Below, piece by piece: positions 1-9,063 of a stretch of DNA of 43,034 nucleotides (positions are counted from its first letter, which is position 1; each line of letters begins with the position of its first letter). The position numbers and the translations under genes were made by a program. The notes below the pieces were generated by a model. That model saw only the letters and a program-made list of their open reading frames with translations. It did not search any database and was not told the DNA's origin. Source of the DNA: a virus; IMG/VR virus record IMGVR_UViG_3300003885_000010, positions 1 to 43,034 of that record. One strand, given 5' to 3'.

Positions 1-91
1 ACAGAGACTGGACTCACAGACTGCAAAAGTCTTTAAGAGCTTATCAAATCTCCAACGTGAGGCTGTCAAGCCTTTAGGTAACCTTAGCCTA
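1..91. repeat. Terminal direct repeat, left copy (contig closure)
   Basis: These 91 bases are identical to the last 91 bases of the window (42944-43034). A gene reading frame passes through both copies in phase, so this is the overlap left when a circular or circularly permuted molecule is assembled into a line. It is not evidence for the physical ends of the packaged DNA. The non-redundant genome is 42,943 bases. Confidence 0.95.
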
Positions 92-2881
92 CCTAAAAAC
101 AAACGTCGCTTTGAAGCCGTTGAGAAGGCTCTCAGGGAGGGGGATGAGTTTAAGAATCCTAACGGATCTAGAGGTAAACTGTTTGATGGTGACGAACTGA
201 AAGGTATTTATAACTTAGATGACGCTCAGATAGAGACGTACTTCCAAACTAACAGGCTTTACAATAACTTGTGGAGACTAAGGAACAGCACTAAGAGAGA
301 AGAGATGATAGCCTTTGGCTTCAAGAGAGTAAAGCTCCTTGATGCTGAGTCCTCTTTCGGTAAGAATTTTGAAACACCTCAAGCAGCTAAGAGTGCTCTA
401 GTCACAAACAAGGTGACTAACATCTTTGACGTAGCAGAGGACGCAGTACACAACAACATAACGGAAGCCTTCTTAGAAGAGCAGTACGCTGCAGGGAAGA
501 CTCTCGTTAAGCTTCCTGAGCCCTACCTAGTTGGAGGAGATAGAGGGAAATTCTCTCATGTCCTAGCAGAAGCTGATGGTGTGACAGAGCTTCCAGCTGT
601 AGTGCTTAACCGTAAGGTAGCGTATGTACCAAGAGTATCCAAGGATGGTTATTGGTTTGTTAAAGAGTTTGGTGACTCGATGCTCGACGGAGAAATGAGG
701 GCAGGACAACTTGTTAAGACGCTTAGGTACTTTGACAACAAGGCTGATGCTGAGTCCTACTTGCAGACTCTGATTCGCAAAGACGTAGATGACAAAGGTC
801 TAACAGAGGCACAGGCTACTACTAAGTACAAAGCATTAGAGGACAGAGAACAAGAAATAATCTCAACAGCCACAGGTAACTTCTCGCATGGTTCAGGTGG
901 TATGTACACAGGTGCAAGGGCAGATGATGGAATCCTGTTTGGTTTAGATGGCACTAAGGGTCAAAGACTCAACGCTTATGAAGCTCTGTCTCACAACATA
1001 GCTAATATTGCTAAGCTAGTACCTGTGAACCAGTGGAGATTAGGGCTAGAGCAACGCTGGATTAACTCCGCTAATGCCCTATTAGATGTGCCTATTAAGA
1101 ACTTCGGAGAACTTCCTGACAATATCAAGTCCACAAGGAAGGGAGAGTTTCTCAATAAGATGGCAGCTCAGGTACGTGATTGGCAAGGCTTCCCTTCTAG
1201 AGAAGAACAGCTGTACAACTCAGTCAACCAACGTATGTACGAGTGGTCACTAAAGAATAACTTCTCAGCCGGTGCTAAGATTACAGGTTGGATGAGGGGT
1301 AAAGACCCTATCTCGTCAGCAAGGGCAGCAGCCTTCCACAGTCTACTTGGCTGGTTTAATCCAGCTCAACTGTGGGTACAAGCACAAGGTATGTCTGTAG
1401 CAGTATCTATGAACTTAGGTAAAAACCTAACTAAGACATTAAGACACACCGCAGCACTAACTTGGCTTGGCCAGAACCCTATGAAGAATGCTAGGTACAA
1501 GCAAGCAGCTAGACTAGGAGGTATGGAGGAGAAAGAGCTGGTGGAGATGCAAGCTCTGTGGAAGAAGACAGGGTTTGAAGACTCTATCTTACAGACAGCA
1601 GATCACGCTGCTTCCATGAAAGGTCACGGCATAGCAATGGATGCCCTAAGTGATGTAGCTGACACAGGTCTTTTCTTCTACAGACACGGAGAGCTTCTGA
1701 ACAGACGCATGGCTTTCACCACAGCTCTTGATGAGTACAGAACAGTCAATAAGATTAGTGACATCTCTGACGAAGCTCTTAAGGGTATCATGGATAGAGC
1801 CAACAACTTGATGTTGAACATAACCAAAGCTAACAGAGCACAGTGGCAGAAAGGTGTACTCTCTCTACCTACACAGTTCTTTCAAGTGTCTGCTAAGGCA
1901 CTGGAGACTATGGTAGGGTTCAATGACAACCTCACAGGCATGGAAAGGTTCCGTGTCTTTGCTGGGCAGATAGCTTTATACGGTACAGCGGGTGTACCTT
2001 TAGTAAATCTTGGGGCAAACTACCTTAAGGAATATCTAGGAGTTACCCAAGAAGATATAGACAACAATCCAGTTCTTGTTAAATCTTGGAACGAGGGATT
2101 CTGGGGCTTTACTACCCTAGGTATCTTCGGTGTTGACGCACATTTATCCTCTAGAGGCTCCTTAGTCAAGGGTGTTACAGACTTCATGGACAACTGGATG
2201 TTCGCTGAGTCTACAGCAGCCACCAAACTACTAGGAGCCTTTGGTTCTACAGGTCAAAGATTCTGGGACTCCCTGTCTCAACAGATGAGACCCCTAGTCA
2301 TAGGTGCGTATCCAATAGACATCATTGATGTAGCTAAGATACCTCTGCTACCTTTCCTAGACTCTATCTCTACTTGGAGAAACACTGAGAAGGCTGTGTT
2401 TATGCAGTCAATAGACAAGATACTGGACAAGCACGGTAATGTGAATGTCGAGAGAGACTTTACTATAAGAGAGTCTCTCATGGCCTCTATAGGTTTCCAG
2501 TTATCAGATGAAACTCAGAGATACACTTTAGAAGAGAGGACACAACACGTTCTTGACGCTAATGAGAGAGTAGCAGACTTGATAATCATGAAGCTCAATG
2601 AAGTAGCTATAAGGGAGGCTACTGTAGGCATTGATGAGAAGTACATGCTAGGGATTGAGCAGTTCTACGCTGTAGTCTACGGTTCAGTAGAGTTTGACAG
2701 GCAAAGAGCTATAAGGAAGTCTGTTGAGTCTCGTCTTAAGAGAGACGATAAGCAGACCAGAGCTATCAAGAGGTATATAGATAAGATAAGAGACAACACA
2801 ACTAGTGGGCTAAGTCTGATGATGGACGGTCTTACAGGAACAAGAGTAATTAACTTGCTACCAGAGCAGGAAGAAGAGTAA
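1..2881 (+). CDS. Large internal virion protein, C-terminal two thirds (continues from 41550)
   Basis: The frame is open from base 2 and is the in-phase continuation of the gene that starts at 41550. Joined across the seam the protein is 1,424 residues, close in size to T7 gp16. That protein is an internal core component ejected into the cell to form the trans-envelope DNA channel. No enzymatic motif was recognised. Semi-hydrophobic helices lie near window codons for LLGWFNPAQLWVQAQG and RVFAGQIALYGTAGVPL, as in large ejection proteins of T7-like phages. The ATG at 269 would give an 870-residue product, but it is only an internal Met. The next gene starts 2 bases after the stop. The family is assigned by size, position and composition, not by a motif. 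Confidence 0.8.
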   Translation, partial: QRLDSQTAKVFKSLSNLQREAVKPLGNLSLPKNKRRFEAVEKALREGDEFKNPNGSRGKLFDGDELKGIYNLDDAQIETYFQTNRLYNNLWRLRNSTKREEMIAFGFKRVKLLDAESSFGKNFETPQAAKSALVTNKVTNIFDVAEDAVHNNITEAFLEEQYAAGKTLVKLPEPYLVGGDRGKFSHVLAEADGVTELPAVVLNRKVAYVPRVSKDGYWFVKEFGDSMLDGEMRAGQLVKTLRYFDNKADAESYLQTLIRKDVDDKGLTEAQATTKYKALEDREQEIISTATGNFSHGSGGMYTGARADDGILFGLDGTKGQRLNAYEALSHNIANIAKLVPVNQWRLGLEQRWINSANALLDVPIKNFGELPDNIKSTRKGEFLNKMAAQVRDWQGFPSREEQLYNSVNQRMYEWSLKNNFSAGAKITGWMRGKDPISSARAAAFHSLLGWFNPAQLWVQAQGMSVAVSMNLGKNLTKTLRHTAALTWLGQNPMKNARYKQAARLGGMEEKELVEMQALWKKTGFEDSILQTADHAASMKGHGIAMDALSDVADTGLFFYRHGELLNRRMAFTTALDEYRTVNKISDISDEALKGIMDRANNLMLNITKANRAQWQKGVLSLPTQFFQVSAKALETMVGFNDNLTGMERFRVFAGQIALYGTAGVPLVNLGANYLKEYLGVTQEDIDNNPVLVKSWNEGFWGFTTLGIFGVDAHLSSRGSLVKGVTDFMDNWMFAESTAATKLLGAFGSTGQRFWDSLSQQMRPLVIGAYPIDIIDVAKIPLLPFLDSISTWRNTEKAVFMQSIDKILDKHGNVNVERDFTIRESLMASIGFQLSDETQRYTLEERTQHVLDANERVADLIIMKLNEVAIREATVGIDEKYMLGIEQFYAVVYGSVEFDRQRAIRKSVESRLKRDDKQTRAIKRYIDKIRDNTTSGLSLMMDGLTGTRVINLLPEQEEE

Positions 2882-2882
2882 T

Positions 2883-4808
2883 ATGGCTACATTTCAAACA
2901 AGATCTGATGAAGTACAACAAACAGGCATAGGTAATCAACAGATTATCCAGAAGCAAGTGGCAAGCTTCTCAGGTGTCGCTAACGCCCTAGGTAATGCTG
3001 TCTCTGTAGGAGCTGATGCTGTTGCAGATGAAGTAGCACAGAGCAGAGCTAAAGATGTAGTTACAGCTGCTCAGAAAGGAATTGATACTCTAGAAGCAGA
3101 AAGAAAAGAGCGTCTTATAGCAGCTGAAGAAGCCTTAGCAGACAAGACAATCAGTGACGTAGCAAGAACATCAGCTCTAGTAGCTAGGAGGATGAACTCA
3201 GGCAAGATGACGAGAGATGCAGCTAGACTTGAAGTATCTAAGAGTGTAGTAGCTGCAATAGAGGAGCAACCTTTCCTAACACAACGTATACGTAAGGCAG
3301 CAGGTGCCCTGCTTGGTTTTGATCCTCAATCTGAGGGATTGAAACAGTTCTTCTCAGGTTTTGAGACAAGAGAGAGTCTTGCAGTTGGTACTAAAAAGAC
3401 TAAGAGACAACAGACTTCTGAGTTCTTACAGCAGAACTTAAATCTATCAGCTAAGTCTGTAGACACCTTGATGGCTCAGGCTGAGTTCTCTGGTCTACAG
3501 AAAGAGGCTAGAGGCAACGCTCTAGCTATAGGAAACATGCAGGTAGAAGAAGCTTTATCTGAGGCGAGCATAAACGACTCTCTAGGAGGTATGAATGATA
3601 TGCTTGCTACTGCTATACAAGCTAGTAACAAAGGTGAAGAGGTTAATGAGAACTTTTGGAAGACTCAGATAGACACACAAAGAGCAGCATTCGTAAGCTC
3701 CTTTACTCAAGAACTTAAAGACTCGGGCATCGTACCAACACCTGGAGTACTAGCTAAGGTTAACGAGACAGCTAGGGTAAGATACGATGACATGAGGGAA
3801 ATGATAAAAGGATTCGACTCTTCTTTCCTAAGACAGAAGAACTTAGACAGATTAGTCACACTACAGAAGTCTTTTGCAGCTGAAGCAATGCCTACCTTTA
3901 CCTTCTTGAACAATGTGTACGGTGAGAGAACAGCAGGAAGGATCATAGACTTGATGGAGCAAGCAGGAGGCAGTGCTGCACAACTCCGTACCCTTTTGTC
4001 TATATCTCCCGGTATGAAACCTTTAGCAAGTCTGCTAGAACAAGACCCTAAAGGCTTTAATAAGAGAATGGCTGAGACCTTAAAGAGGTTGTCTTCCCCC
4101 ACACAAGCTATGTCCTTAGAAGATGGCCCCATGTTAGATGCTATCCTTAGCTCTGTTGTCAAAGATGCTCCTCCTGAAGAGAGAGAATCAGTAATAGAGA
4201 TGTTAGACAACAAAGGTCTTCCTAACAAAGCCACCTCTCTCTTACTCAAAGCAGGTGCAGGTTCACGTACACCCAAAGAGAACAAGCGCATGAGAAGAGA
4301 GTGGGATTTAATGCAGACTACCACTGTACAAAGTATAGTTAATTTAATCACAGACTCTGATAGAGGCATATACGACAGGGTTGACGGCGTTTCTCTTAAC
4401 AAAGACGGCCTCACTCTCACCCTTGGTGACAGGGAACTCCTCACCCACCCTGCATTCTCTGACATAGAGAAGATAAACAAGTTCTTAACAGGAGCTGGGA
4501 AGACAGGTTGGGGTACAGTGCTAGGAATCAAAGATACATTGACCACTGCAAGAGCTCTGGCTGACACCATCAATAAAGAGGTTAAGGAGCGCAGGGATAA
4601 CGCCCCATCAAGAGTGCCTGTGACAAGGTTTAGCAAGAGCAGTAGAGACGCAGCTGCTATAGCTAACAAACCTCTATTCTCTGAGGCACAACTCAGTGGT
4701 ACACCTGCTGAGACTCCTACCTTTGATGCACAAGCTGCATTAGATGGAATGACTGATGAGCAGAAGCAAGCCTTAATAGATAAAGCTGCTAGGATCAGAG
4801 GGAGGTAA
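2883..4808 (+). CDS. Internal virion protein, 641 aa
   Basis: A long, Ala/Glu/Lys-rich, largely helical protein with no signal peptide or membrane segment. It starts one base after the preceding stop, with GAAGAAGAG just upstream, and is followed at once by the lysozyme gene. The position between the 1,424-residue core protein and the lysozyme suggests a second internal core or ejection protein, comparable in role to T7 gp15. The N-terminal 30 residues are Gln/Ser/Val rich (TGIGNQQIIQKQVASFSG), a type often seen at the start of such proteins. The function is inferred from position and composition only. A 320-codon open frame on the opposite strand (3707-4669) is a shadow. Confidence 0.7.
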   Translation: MATFQTRSDEVQQTGIGNQQIIQKQVASFSGVANALGNAVSVGADAVADEVAQSRAKDVVTAAQKGIDTLEAERKERLIAAEEALADKTISDVARTSALVARRMNSGKMTRDAARLEVSKSVVAAIEEQPFLTQRIRKAAGALLGFDPQSEGLKQFFSGFETRESLAVGTKKTKRQQTSEFLQQNLNLSAKSVDTLMAQAEFSGLQKEARGNALAIGNMQVEEALSEASINDSLGGMNDMLATAIQASNKGEEVNENFWKTQIDTQRAAFVSSFTQELKDSGIVPTPGVLAKVNETARVRYDDMREMIKGFDSSFLRQKNLDRLVTLQKSFAAEAMPTFTFLNNVYGERTAGRIIDLMEQAGGSAAQLRTLLSISPGMKPLASLLEQDPKGFNKRMAETLKRLSSPTQAMSLEDGPMLDAILSSVVKDAPPEERESVIEMLDNKGLPNKATSLLLKAGAGSRTPKENKRMRREWDLMQTTTVQSIVNLITDSDRGIYDRVDGVSLNKDGLTLTLGDRELLTHPAFSDIEKINKFLTGAGKTGWGTVLGIKDTLTTARALADTINKEVKERRDNAPSRVPVTRFSKSSRDAAAIANKPLFSEAQLSGTPAETPTFDAQAALDGMTDEQKQALIDKAARIRGR

Positions 4809-4810
4809 GG

Positions 4811-5683
4811 ATGACAACTCTTGTAGACTTACTGATAAACGTAGAGAATGCAGCAAAGAAAGGCTTTAAGAAAGGTCTGTGGTTGCCCCACAAATCTCTT
4901 GAAGGTGGAAACTCCACTATAGCTTATGGACATAAGCTTGATGACAAAGAGCAAGCAGGTAACTTTATCAGACTCCCTGACGGGACTAAGCATTCCCTAA
5001 AAGATGGAGGATTAACAGAAGAGCAAGCACAGCTACTACTAAGGTCAGATATACAAGAACATAAGATGGTTGCGAGACAACAATGGGATGAAGCTAACAG
5101 TTCTACTCCTTTCGAGGAACTGCCTCCTATGTATCAAGACACTCTAACAGAGATAGCCTTTAATATAGGGACGCTTAAGGGTAAGAGTGGTAAGAAGTTT
5201 AACTGGCCTAAGCTAGCCAAGGCTATCAAGGACAAGGATCTTGAAGAAGCTAAGAAAGAGATAAGCAGGAGCTTCAATGGTAAGAAATTATCAACTCGCA
5301 ATAAGCTTGTACGAGAGTTCATGGACAACCACGAAAGAACCTCAGAGTCCGCAGTGCAGGGAGACGTAGAGAGTTCTGTTAGAGAGAACATACAAGCTCA
5401 ACTTGGACAGGAAGCTGCCTTAGAGCTCACACAGGAGTCGTTGACTGCTGAGGAAGAAGATATCCTCCAACTGATGGAAAACCCTCCAGCCTTAGAGGAG
5501 CGCCTCTCAGAAGAAGAGGAGGCTATACTAAAGTTGCTGGAGGAGAGAGAAGGAAGACTAGCGAGAAAGGCTACTGTAGGTGAATTAAGTATGACATTGG
5601 ATGCACTAGAAGCAGATAGAGTTACAGAAGAGGAAGAGGAAAGGGTATTAGAAAATCTTTGGCTCTCAGGGGGTACCTCGTGA
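4811..5683 (+). CDS. Lysozyme-like peptidoglycan hydrolase with acidic C-terminal tail, 290 aa
   Basis: Residues 1-165 look like a phage (GH24-type) lysozyme. An early Glu (LLINVENAAKKG) is followed by LEGGNSTIAYGHKL, the Thr-x-x-Tyr-Gly-His segment of the active cleft, and then GGLTEEQAQLLL, a usual pattern in this family. From about residue 180 to 290 there is a Glu-rich, probably coiled-coil extension (AEEEDILQLMENPP, SEEEEAILKLLEE) not found in T4 lysozyme. The enzyme would cleave peptidoglycan, either as the endolysin or as a virion-borne wall hydrolase during entry. Its place directly after the internal virion genes allows the second reading. RBS is GGGAGG, 7 bases before ATG. The stop overlaps the next start (GTGA). 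Confidence 0.8.
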   Translation: MTTLVDLLINVENAAKKGFKKGLWLPHKSLEGGNSTIAYGHKLDDKEQAGNFIRLPDGTKHSLKDGGLTEEQAQLLLRSDIQEHKMVARQQWDEANSSTPFEELPPMYQDTLTEIAFNIGTLKGKSGKKFNWPKLAKAIKDKDLEEAKKEISRSFNGKKLSTRNKLVREFMDNHERTSESAVQGDVESSVRENIQAQLGQEAALELTQESLTAEEEDILQLMENPPALEERLSEEEEAILKLLEEREGRLARKATVGELSMTLDALEADRVTEEEEERVLENLWLSGGTS

Positions 5684-5961
5684 GCCTAGCCACAATAATA
5701 AAAGACACTAAGGGACAGAATGAAGTGGAAGAGACAATAAAGCTAAGAGAGTTAGAGATACAGACACAGTACGAATTAAAGTACCTAACCACTAGCTTCC
5801 AAGACCTAAGGGACTACGTTAAAGAAGCTCTCACTCTTGAAAATGATAAGTTTGGTGCTCTCAACAAGAAGGTTACTATCTTAACTTATATTATACTTGC
5901 ACAGTTAGCTGGCCTAGATATGGACAGACTGATAAGCCTCTTTAAGGTCATACCTCTGTGA
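5680..5961 (+). CDS. Small coiled-coil protein with C-terminal membrane segment, 93 aa
   Basis: The GTG at 5680 is chosen because AGGGGG lies 7 bases upstream and the start overlaps the lysozyme stop (GTGA). Residues about 8-60 are charged and helical (KLRELEIQTQYELKYL). Residues about 65-80 (VTILTYIILAQLAGL) form a likely transmembrane helix. This helix-then-membrane layout is like XhlA-type haemolysin/holin accessory proteins. With the lysozyme upstream and a multi-span membrane protein downstream it probably belongs to the lysis group. The family is not certain. Confidence 0.6.
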   Translation: MSLATIIKDTKGQNEVEETIKLRELEIQTQYELKYLTTSFQDLRDYVKEALTLENDKFGALNKKVTILTYIILAQLAGLDMDRLISLFKVIPL

Positions 5962-6422
5962 TATCAACAGGCTTAATAACATTCTTACTGTCTACTGTAG
6001 TGGGTGCTGTCTTTAAGCTGATAGCATCTAAGATGGACAACACTAGGTTGATAGAAGAAGCCAAGCTAAGAGCGCTGAATGCTCAAGCTGTTATTGTTGA
6101 TGACGCAAGAAGGTATGAGAACAAAGGTTTCCAGATAACAAGGAGAGTAATAGCCATATCAGCTACTCTCTCTATCTTGGTACTGCCTATAGTAGCACCT
6201 CTCATGTCTTACATGATGTACCCGGTAGAGCAAGACCTAGGTATGCACCTCAATGTAACCTTCTGCTACGATCTGATAGTATCAGGGTTCTGGCCCTTCA
6301 CTGACAGTATTACTGAGACCATATGCAATCCTATGAAGGGAGTTGTGATAACACCAGAGCACTGGAACATCATGAATAGTATCATAGGTCTATACTTTGG
6401 CACTGCAATAGCTAAACGATAG
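5958..6422 (+). CDS. Membrane protein, putative holin, 154 aa
   Basis: GTG start overlaps the preceding stop (GTGA). Three hydrophobic segments are visible: ISTGLITFLLSTVVGAVFKL at the N terminus, VIAISATLSILVLPIVAPLM near residues 60-80, and WNIMNSIIGLYFGTAIA at the C terminus. A charged cytoplasmic-type helix lies between the first two. It is the last gene of the rightward arm and follows the lysozyme, which is the usual setting of a holin. Marine podoviruses often carry a three-span protein of this size at the same place. The lysis role is inferred from context. Confidence 0.6.
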   Translation: MISTGLITFLLSTVVGAVFKLIASKMDNTRLIEEAKLRALNAQAVIVDDARRYENKGFQITRRVIAISATLSILVLPIVAPLMSYMMYPVEQDLGMHLNVTFCYDLIVSGFWPFTDSITETICNPMKGVVITPEHWNIMNSIIGLYFGTAIAKR

Positions 6423-6430
6423 ACATAAAA

Positions 6431-6464
6431 ATAGGGGAGTAGGTATTAGCTGACTCCCCTTTTC
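6431..6464. terminator. Bidirectional terminator where the two arms converge
   Basis: AGGGGAGT (6433-6440) and ACTCCCCT (6453-6460) form a perfect 8-bp stem with a 12-base loop. On the + strand it is followed by TTTC. On the - strand the left arm is followed by ATTTTTATG. It lies 10 bases past the stop of the last rightward gene and 16 bases past the stop of the last leftward gene, so it can end both transcripts. Confidence 0.85.
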
Positions 6465-6476
6465 TGTGCCTGCTGT

Positions 6477-6728
6477 TTAAGCTTCTAAAGGTGCAGCCTC
6501 TGCGACTTCAGCAGCAACTACTGCATTTCCAACTGCTAGGGTAGCAAGAGCAGACTCTAGGTCAACGCCTGTATCTTCACGTGCTTCTAGGTTAGCTGTA
6601 ATAGCCTTTACAGCTGCTTCTGTGTCTGTATAATTAGACAGTGTAGCTGCCATTGCTAATACAGCTTTTGAATCACCAGCAGTCAATGCTGTGACAAAAT
6701 CATTAGCGAACATTTCAAAATCAATCAT
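6477..6728 (-). CDS. Hypothetical acidic, alanine-rich protein, 83 aa
   Basis: Last gene of the leftward arm. It is Ala/Glu/Asp rich (VVAAEVAEAAPLEA at the C terminus) with no Cys and no membrane segment, and is predicted to be soluble and helical. Its ATG overlaps the stop region of the upstream gene. No family was recognised. Confidence 0.7.
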   Translation of the reverse strand: MIDFEMFANDFVTALTAGDSKAVLAMAATLSNYTDTEAAVKAITANLEAREDTGVDLESALATLAVGNAVVAAEVAEAAPLEA

Positions 6729-6958
6729 TATGTATTTTCCATATATAGTGTGTGTACTGCATCGTCATCGACACAGTCGTTAAAATTATCCCAAAGGTCA
6801 TAAGACTTTAAGATCTCTCCTTGCTCCTCGTCGTACTCATAATCCCTGCAAGCGTCTACTGCTCCTTTGATTAGCATCCATTCATACTCACCTAAAATTG
6901 TACGTCTTCCTTGTAAGCCATTCCCTAGGAAATTAGTTACTACTTTCTTTCTCGACAT
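6728..6958 (-). CDS. Hypothetical protein, 76 aa
   Basis: The ATG at 6958 is preferred over an in-frame TTG two codons earlier because GGAG lies 8 bases before it. The N terminus is basic (MSRKKVVTNFLGNGLQGRR) and the C-terminal half strongly acidic (YEYDEEQGE, NDCVDDDAV). It overlaps the upstream gene by about 25 bases and is probably translated from the same mRNA. No family was recognised. Confidence 0.7.
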   Translation of the reverse strand: MSRKKVVTNFLGNGLQGRRTILGEYEWMLIKGAVDACRDYEYDEEQGEILKSYDLWDNFNDCVDDDAVHTLYMENT

Positions 6959-7253
6959 AAGCAAACTCCTCTGTGCCTGTGTAAGCTCTCAACAACTCTC
7001 TCTGAGCACATAATGCCTTAGCTTTCTCTCTAAAATCGAACCTTAACTCTAGAGAATCCTTTCCACCTCTAAACTTTATGGTAAAATAGTAGTGAGAGAT
7101 GTTCATACCAAACATACTGACAGCTGATATGTGCTTTACGTCTGCCATGTCAAAACCTTCATTCATGAAGACACATGGTCTAGACTCATAATACTGTCCA
7201 GTGCATGGAGGAGGCGTCTGAAAGTGTACAACCTTCACTTCATCAAATGACAT
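6933..7253 (-). CDS. Hypothetical protein, 106 aa
   Basis: The ATG at 7253 (MSFDEVKVV) has AGAGGG 8 bases upstream and overlaps the end of the endonuclease gene by 11 bases. Longer starts would lie inside the endonuclease gene. The body looks like a compact beta-rich fold (SHYYFTIKFRGGKDSLELRF) with a helical C terminus. It sits in the recombination/nuclease block. No family was recognised. Confidence 0.75.
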   Translation of the reverse strand: MSFDEVKVVHFQTPPPCTGQYYESRPCVFMNEGFDMADVKHISAVSMFGMNISHYYFTIKFRGGKDSLELRFDFREKAKALCAQRELLRAYTGTEEFAYVEKESSN

Positions 7254-7695
7254 CAGTGTAACCCTCTTTCCTGCAATAGAATCTAAAGTTATTACTCTTA
7301 GCCCACTCACCATGTGATTGCTTAGTGCCATCCTTCCTCTTCTGAGCACCACACATAGGTTTACTTGCATCATAGAATATAAAGACTAACTCAGTGCCCT
7401 TAGGCAGGTGTTCTCTTATAGCTATGTACTTAGAAGCCTCATTCCTAGTACGGAACCTACCCTTGGCTTCTATATAGGTAGTCTTATCAACTTCAACCTT
7501 GATAAAATCAGGCTGGTAAGTGTGTGTGCTAGTGTAGTTTATACGTGGTGGATGGTGCATCCATGCACTGCCTAGGCTCTTATCTAACTCTACCTCGAAG
7601 GCTGAGTCATAACCTTTAGGAAGTTTCTTCTTCTTACTTGCCACGTACTTGCCCATCAGTGCTCGCAGCTTGCTCTTCTTTTTCTTTCTCTTCAT
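7243..7695 (-). CDS. Endonuclease I, T7 gp3-like Holliday-junction resolvase, 150 aa
   Basis: Matches the T7 endonuclease I family in length and active-site layout: FEVELDKSL (Glu), YQPDFI (Asp), then YIEAKGRF (Glu-x-Lys), the PD-(D/E)xK set. A Lys-rich N terminus (MKRKKKKSKLRALMGK) precedes the core. In T7 the enzyme resolves branched DNA and helps break down the host chromosome for nucleotide reuse. It overlaps the exonuclease gene upstream by about 60 bases, so the two nucleases are co-translated. Confidence 0.92.
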   Translation of the reverse strand: MKRKKKKSKLRALMGKYVASKKKKLPKGYDSAFEVELDKSLGSAWMHHPPRINYTSTHTYQPDFIKVEVDKTTYIEAKGRFRTRNEASKYIAIREHLPKGTELVFIFYDASKPMCGAQKRKDGTKQSHGEWAKSNNFRFYCRKEGYTDVI

Positions 7696-8500
7696 GCCGT
7701 GTCTCCTCCCACCTAACAGATAACCACATCAACTTATCTATAACTTCGTGATTGTCCTCAGTCCTAAGCATCCATAACAGCCGAGCATTCTCCTCTAAGA
7801 ACTTGCTGGCATAGCTTCCGAACCTAGAGTTATACTCCTTGAATACCAGCTCATACATATCTAACTCATCTTCAAGATTATCTAGTGCCCTCACACAGTT
7901 GGCTTTCTCACCCACACGATAGAGGCCAAGGATATTATCGGTAGCATCACCAGTAAGAAGCTGCTTATAAAAAAATCTGATACCATCTGTTTCATTAACA
8001 TACCACTTCCTTTCCTTTTGATTACCACAAGGCCAGCTGTAGTGCCATCCAGGTATCATGTGCAAGTCTTTATCCCTTGAGCATATGACTGTGTCCAGGG
8101 TCTCCTCAAAATCAGCTAGGCCATCAGAGAAATCTTCCTCAGACTTCTGGTAAGCCTGACTCTGCTCTATACCACACTTATCGTCTGCTTCCATACCATA
8201 GATAACCTCTGCATCATAGTTATCTACTAGGTGTTCGCGGATATCTTGCCAGTAGTGAGGTTTTTCTGTTGGTCTATGTCCTTTGTAGGGTAGTATAGTT
8301 GCAACTTCGTTTCTGAAATTTGATTTGGAATTAGTGAGGTAGAGAGAATGCTCGGTAGCCCCAACTGCATCAAGTATATATTCGATTCTTTCATCTACAA
8401 AACTCCTTACTATAGCCCAAGGCAATAAGCTGCCATCACCTAAGTCCTTCATAGCACCGAACTCATAGCAAACTATGTCTGCATCTACTAACGCTCTCAT
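7634..8500 (-). CDS. 5'-3' exonuclease, T7 gp6-like (FEN/PIN fold), 288 aa
   Basis: Starts MRALVDADIVCYEFG, the first metal-binding Asp strand of the family. Further acidic sites follow: YGMEADDKCG, VICSRDKDLHMIPG and LLTGDATDNILGL, the last being the helix-hairpin-helix entry typical of phage 5' nucleases. The ATG at 8500 is chosen over an upstream GTG because GGAAGG lies just before it. In T7 the homologous enzyme removes RNA primers and degrades host DNA. It neighbours endonuclease I downstream and an ssDNA-binding-like gene upstream, as expected for a replication/recombination block. The C-terminal 25 residues are Glu/Lys rich because they overlap the next gene. Confidence 0.9.
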   Translation of the reverse strand: MRALVDADIVCYEFGAMKDLGDGSLLPWAIVRSFVDERIEYILDAVGATEHSLYLTNSKSNFRNEVATILPYKGHRPTEKPHYWQDIREHLVDNYDAEVIYGMEADDKCGIEQSQAYQKSEEDFSDGLADFEETLDTVICSRDKDLHMIPGWHYSWPCGNQKERKWYVNETDGIRFFYKQLLTGDATDNILGLYRVGEKANCVRALDNLEDELDMYELVFKEYNSRFGSYASKFLEENARLLWMLRTEDNHEVIDKLMWLSVRWEETRHEEKEKEEQAASTDGQVRGK

Positions 8501-8547
8501 GTTGCCTTCCACTGTTTCTTCATTATGACCATCACTGACACATCAAT

Positions 8548-9063
8548 CTACATACCGAAGTTAACGGCTGCTCTTACTTGGTTCTGACGGTACTCTCCGA
8601 TCAACTCAAAGGTCTCATCTTCTCCATTCTCAAACTCATACATATAGGTATCAATATCAGGCATACCTATGTCCATACCAGTCATAGGCTTAGTGATAGA
8701 ACCTATGTTAGCGTAGGTGTCTTCACCTTTATGTGTATGTATAATCTCTATCATACAAGGAAGTGCCAATAACTCCTCCATGTGTACAGCCTCAGACTTA
8801 ACAGCCTTGATGTACTTCATCAACTTACCATCTGGGTTAGATGTTTGGTTGATAGGGAATGTCCACACCATACGTTGTTTTTGCTCACCCTCATGCTCTA
8901 TTGTCAGTGAAGGCAGTGTGAAACCAATAACTACTTGTGTCTTAACACCAAACTTAGTCTCTTGGTCTCCTAATTCAATTATACGGGCTACCCTAGCACT
9001 GTACAAACCTTCCTCAATCAACTCGTACTGAGGCTTATCTCTTTTCTGTGGATTAAAAGCCAT
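8548..9063 (-). CDS. Probable ssDNA-binding / replication accessory protein, 171 aa
   Basis: Begins MAFNPQKRDKPQYELIEEGL followed by YSARVARIIELGDQETKFG. A conserved phage family found next to replication and recombination genes has this opening, and is often annotated as ssDNA-binding or replication protein. The pattern fits an OB-type beta barrel with an acidic C-terminal region (YEFENGEDETFEL), as in phage SSB proteins. No catalytic residues are seen. Its ATG overlaps the stop of the upstream gene (TAATG). Its place between polymerase and exonuclease corresponds to T7 gp2.5. The assignment rests on recalled sequence style plus context. Confidence 0.6.
   Translation of the reverse strand: MAFNPQKRDKPQYELIEEGLYSARVARIIELGDQETKFGVKTQVVIGFTLPSLTIEHEGEQKQRMVWTFPINQTSNPDGKLMKYIKAVKSEAVHMEELLALPCMIEIIHTHKGEDTYANIGSITKPMTGMDIGMPDIDTYMYEFENGEDETFELIGEYRQNQVRAAVNFGM

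Noticed and set aside
269-2881. An 870-residue protein starting at the ATG at 269
   Set aside because: The frame is open upstream to the window edge and joins the gene starting at 41550, so 269 is an internal codon.
3707-4669. 320-codon open frame on the - strand
   Set aside because: It is antisense to the internal virion gene, has Leu/Ser-rich shadow composition and lies against the direction of the arm.
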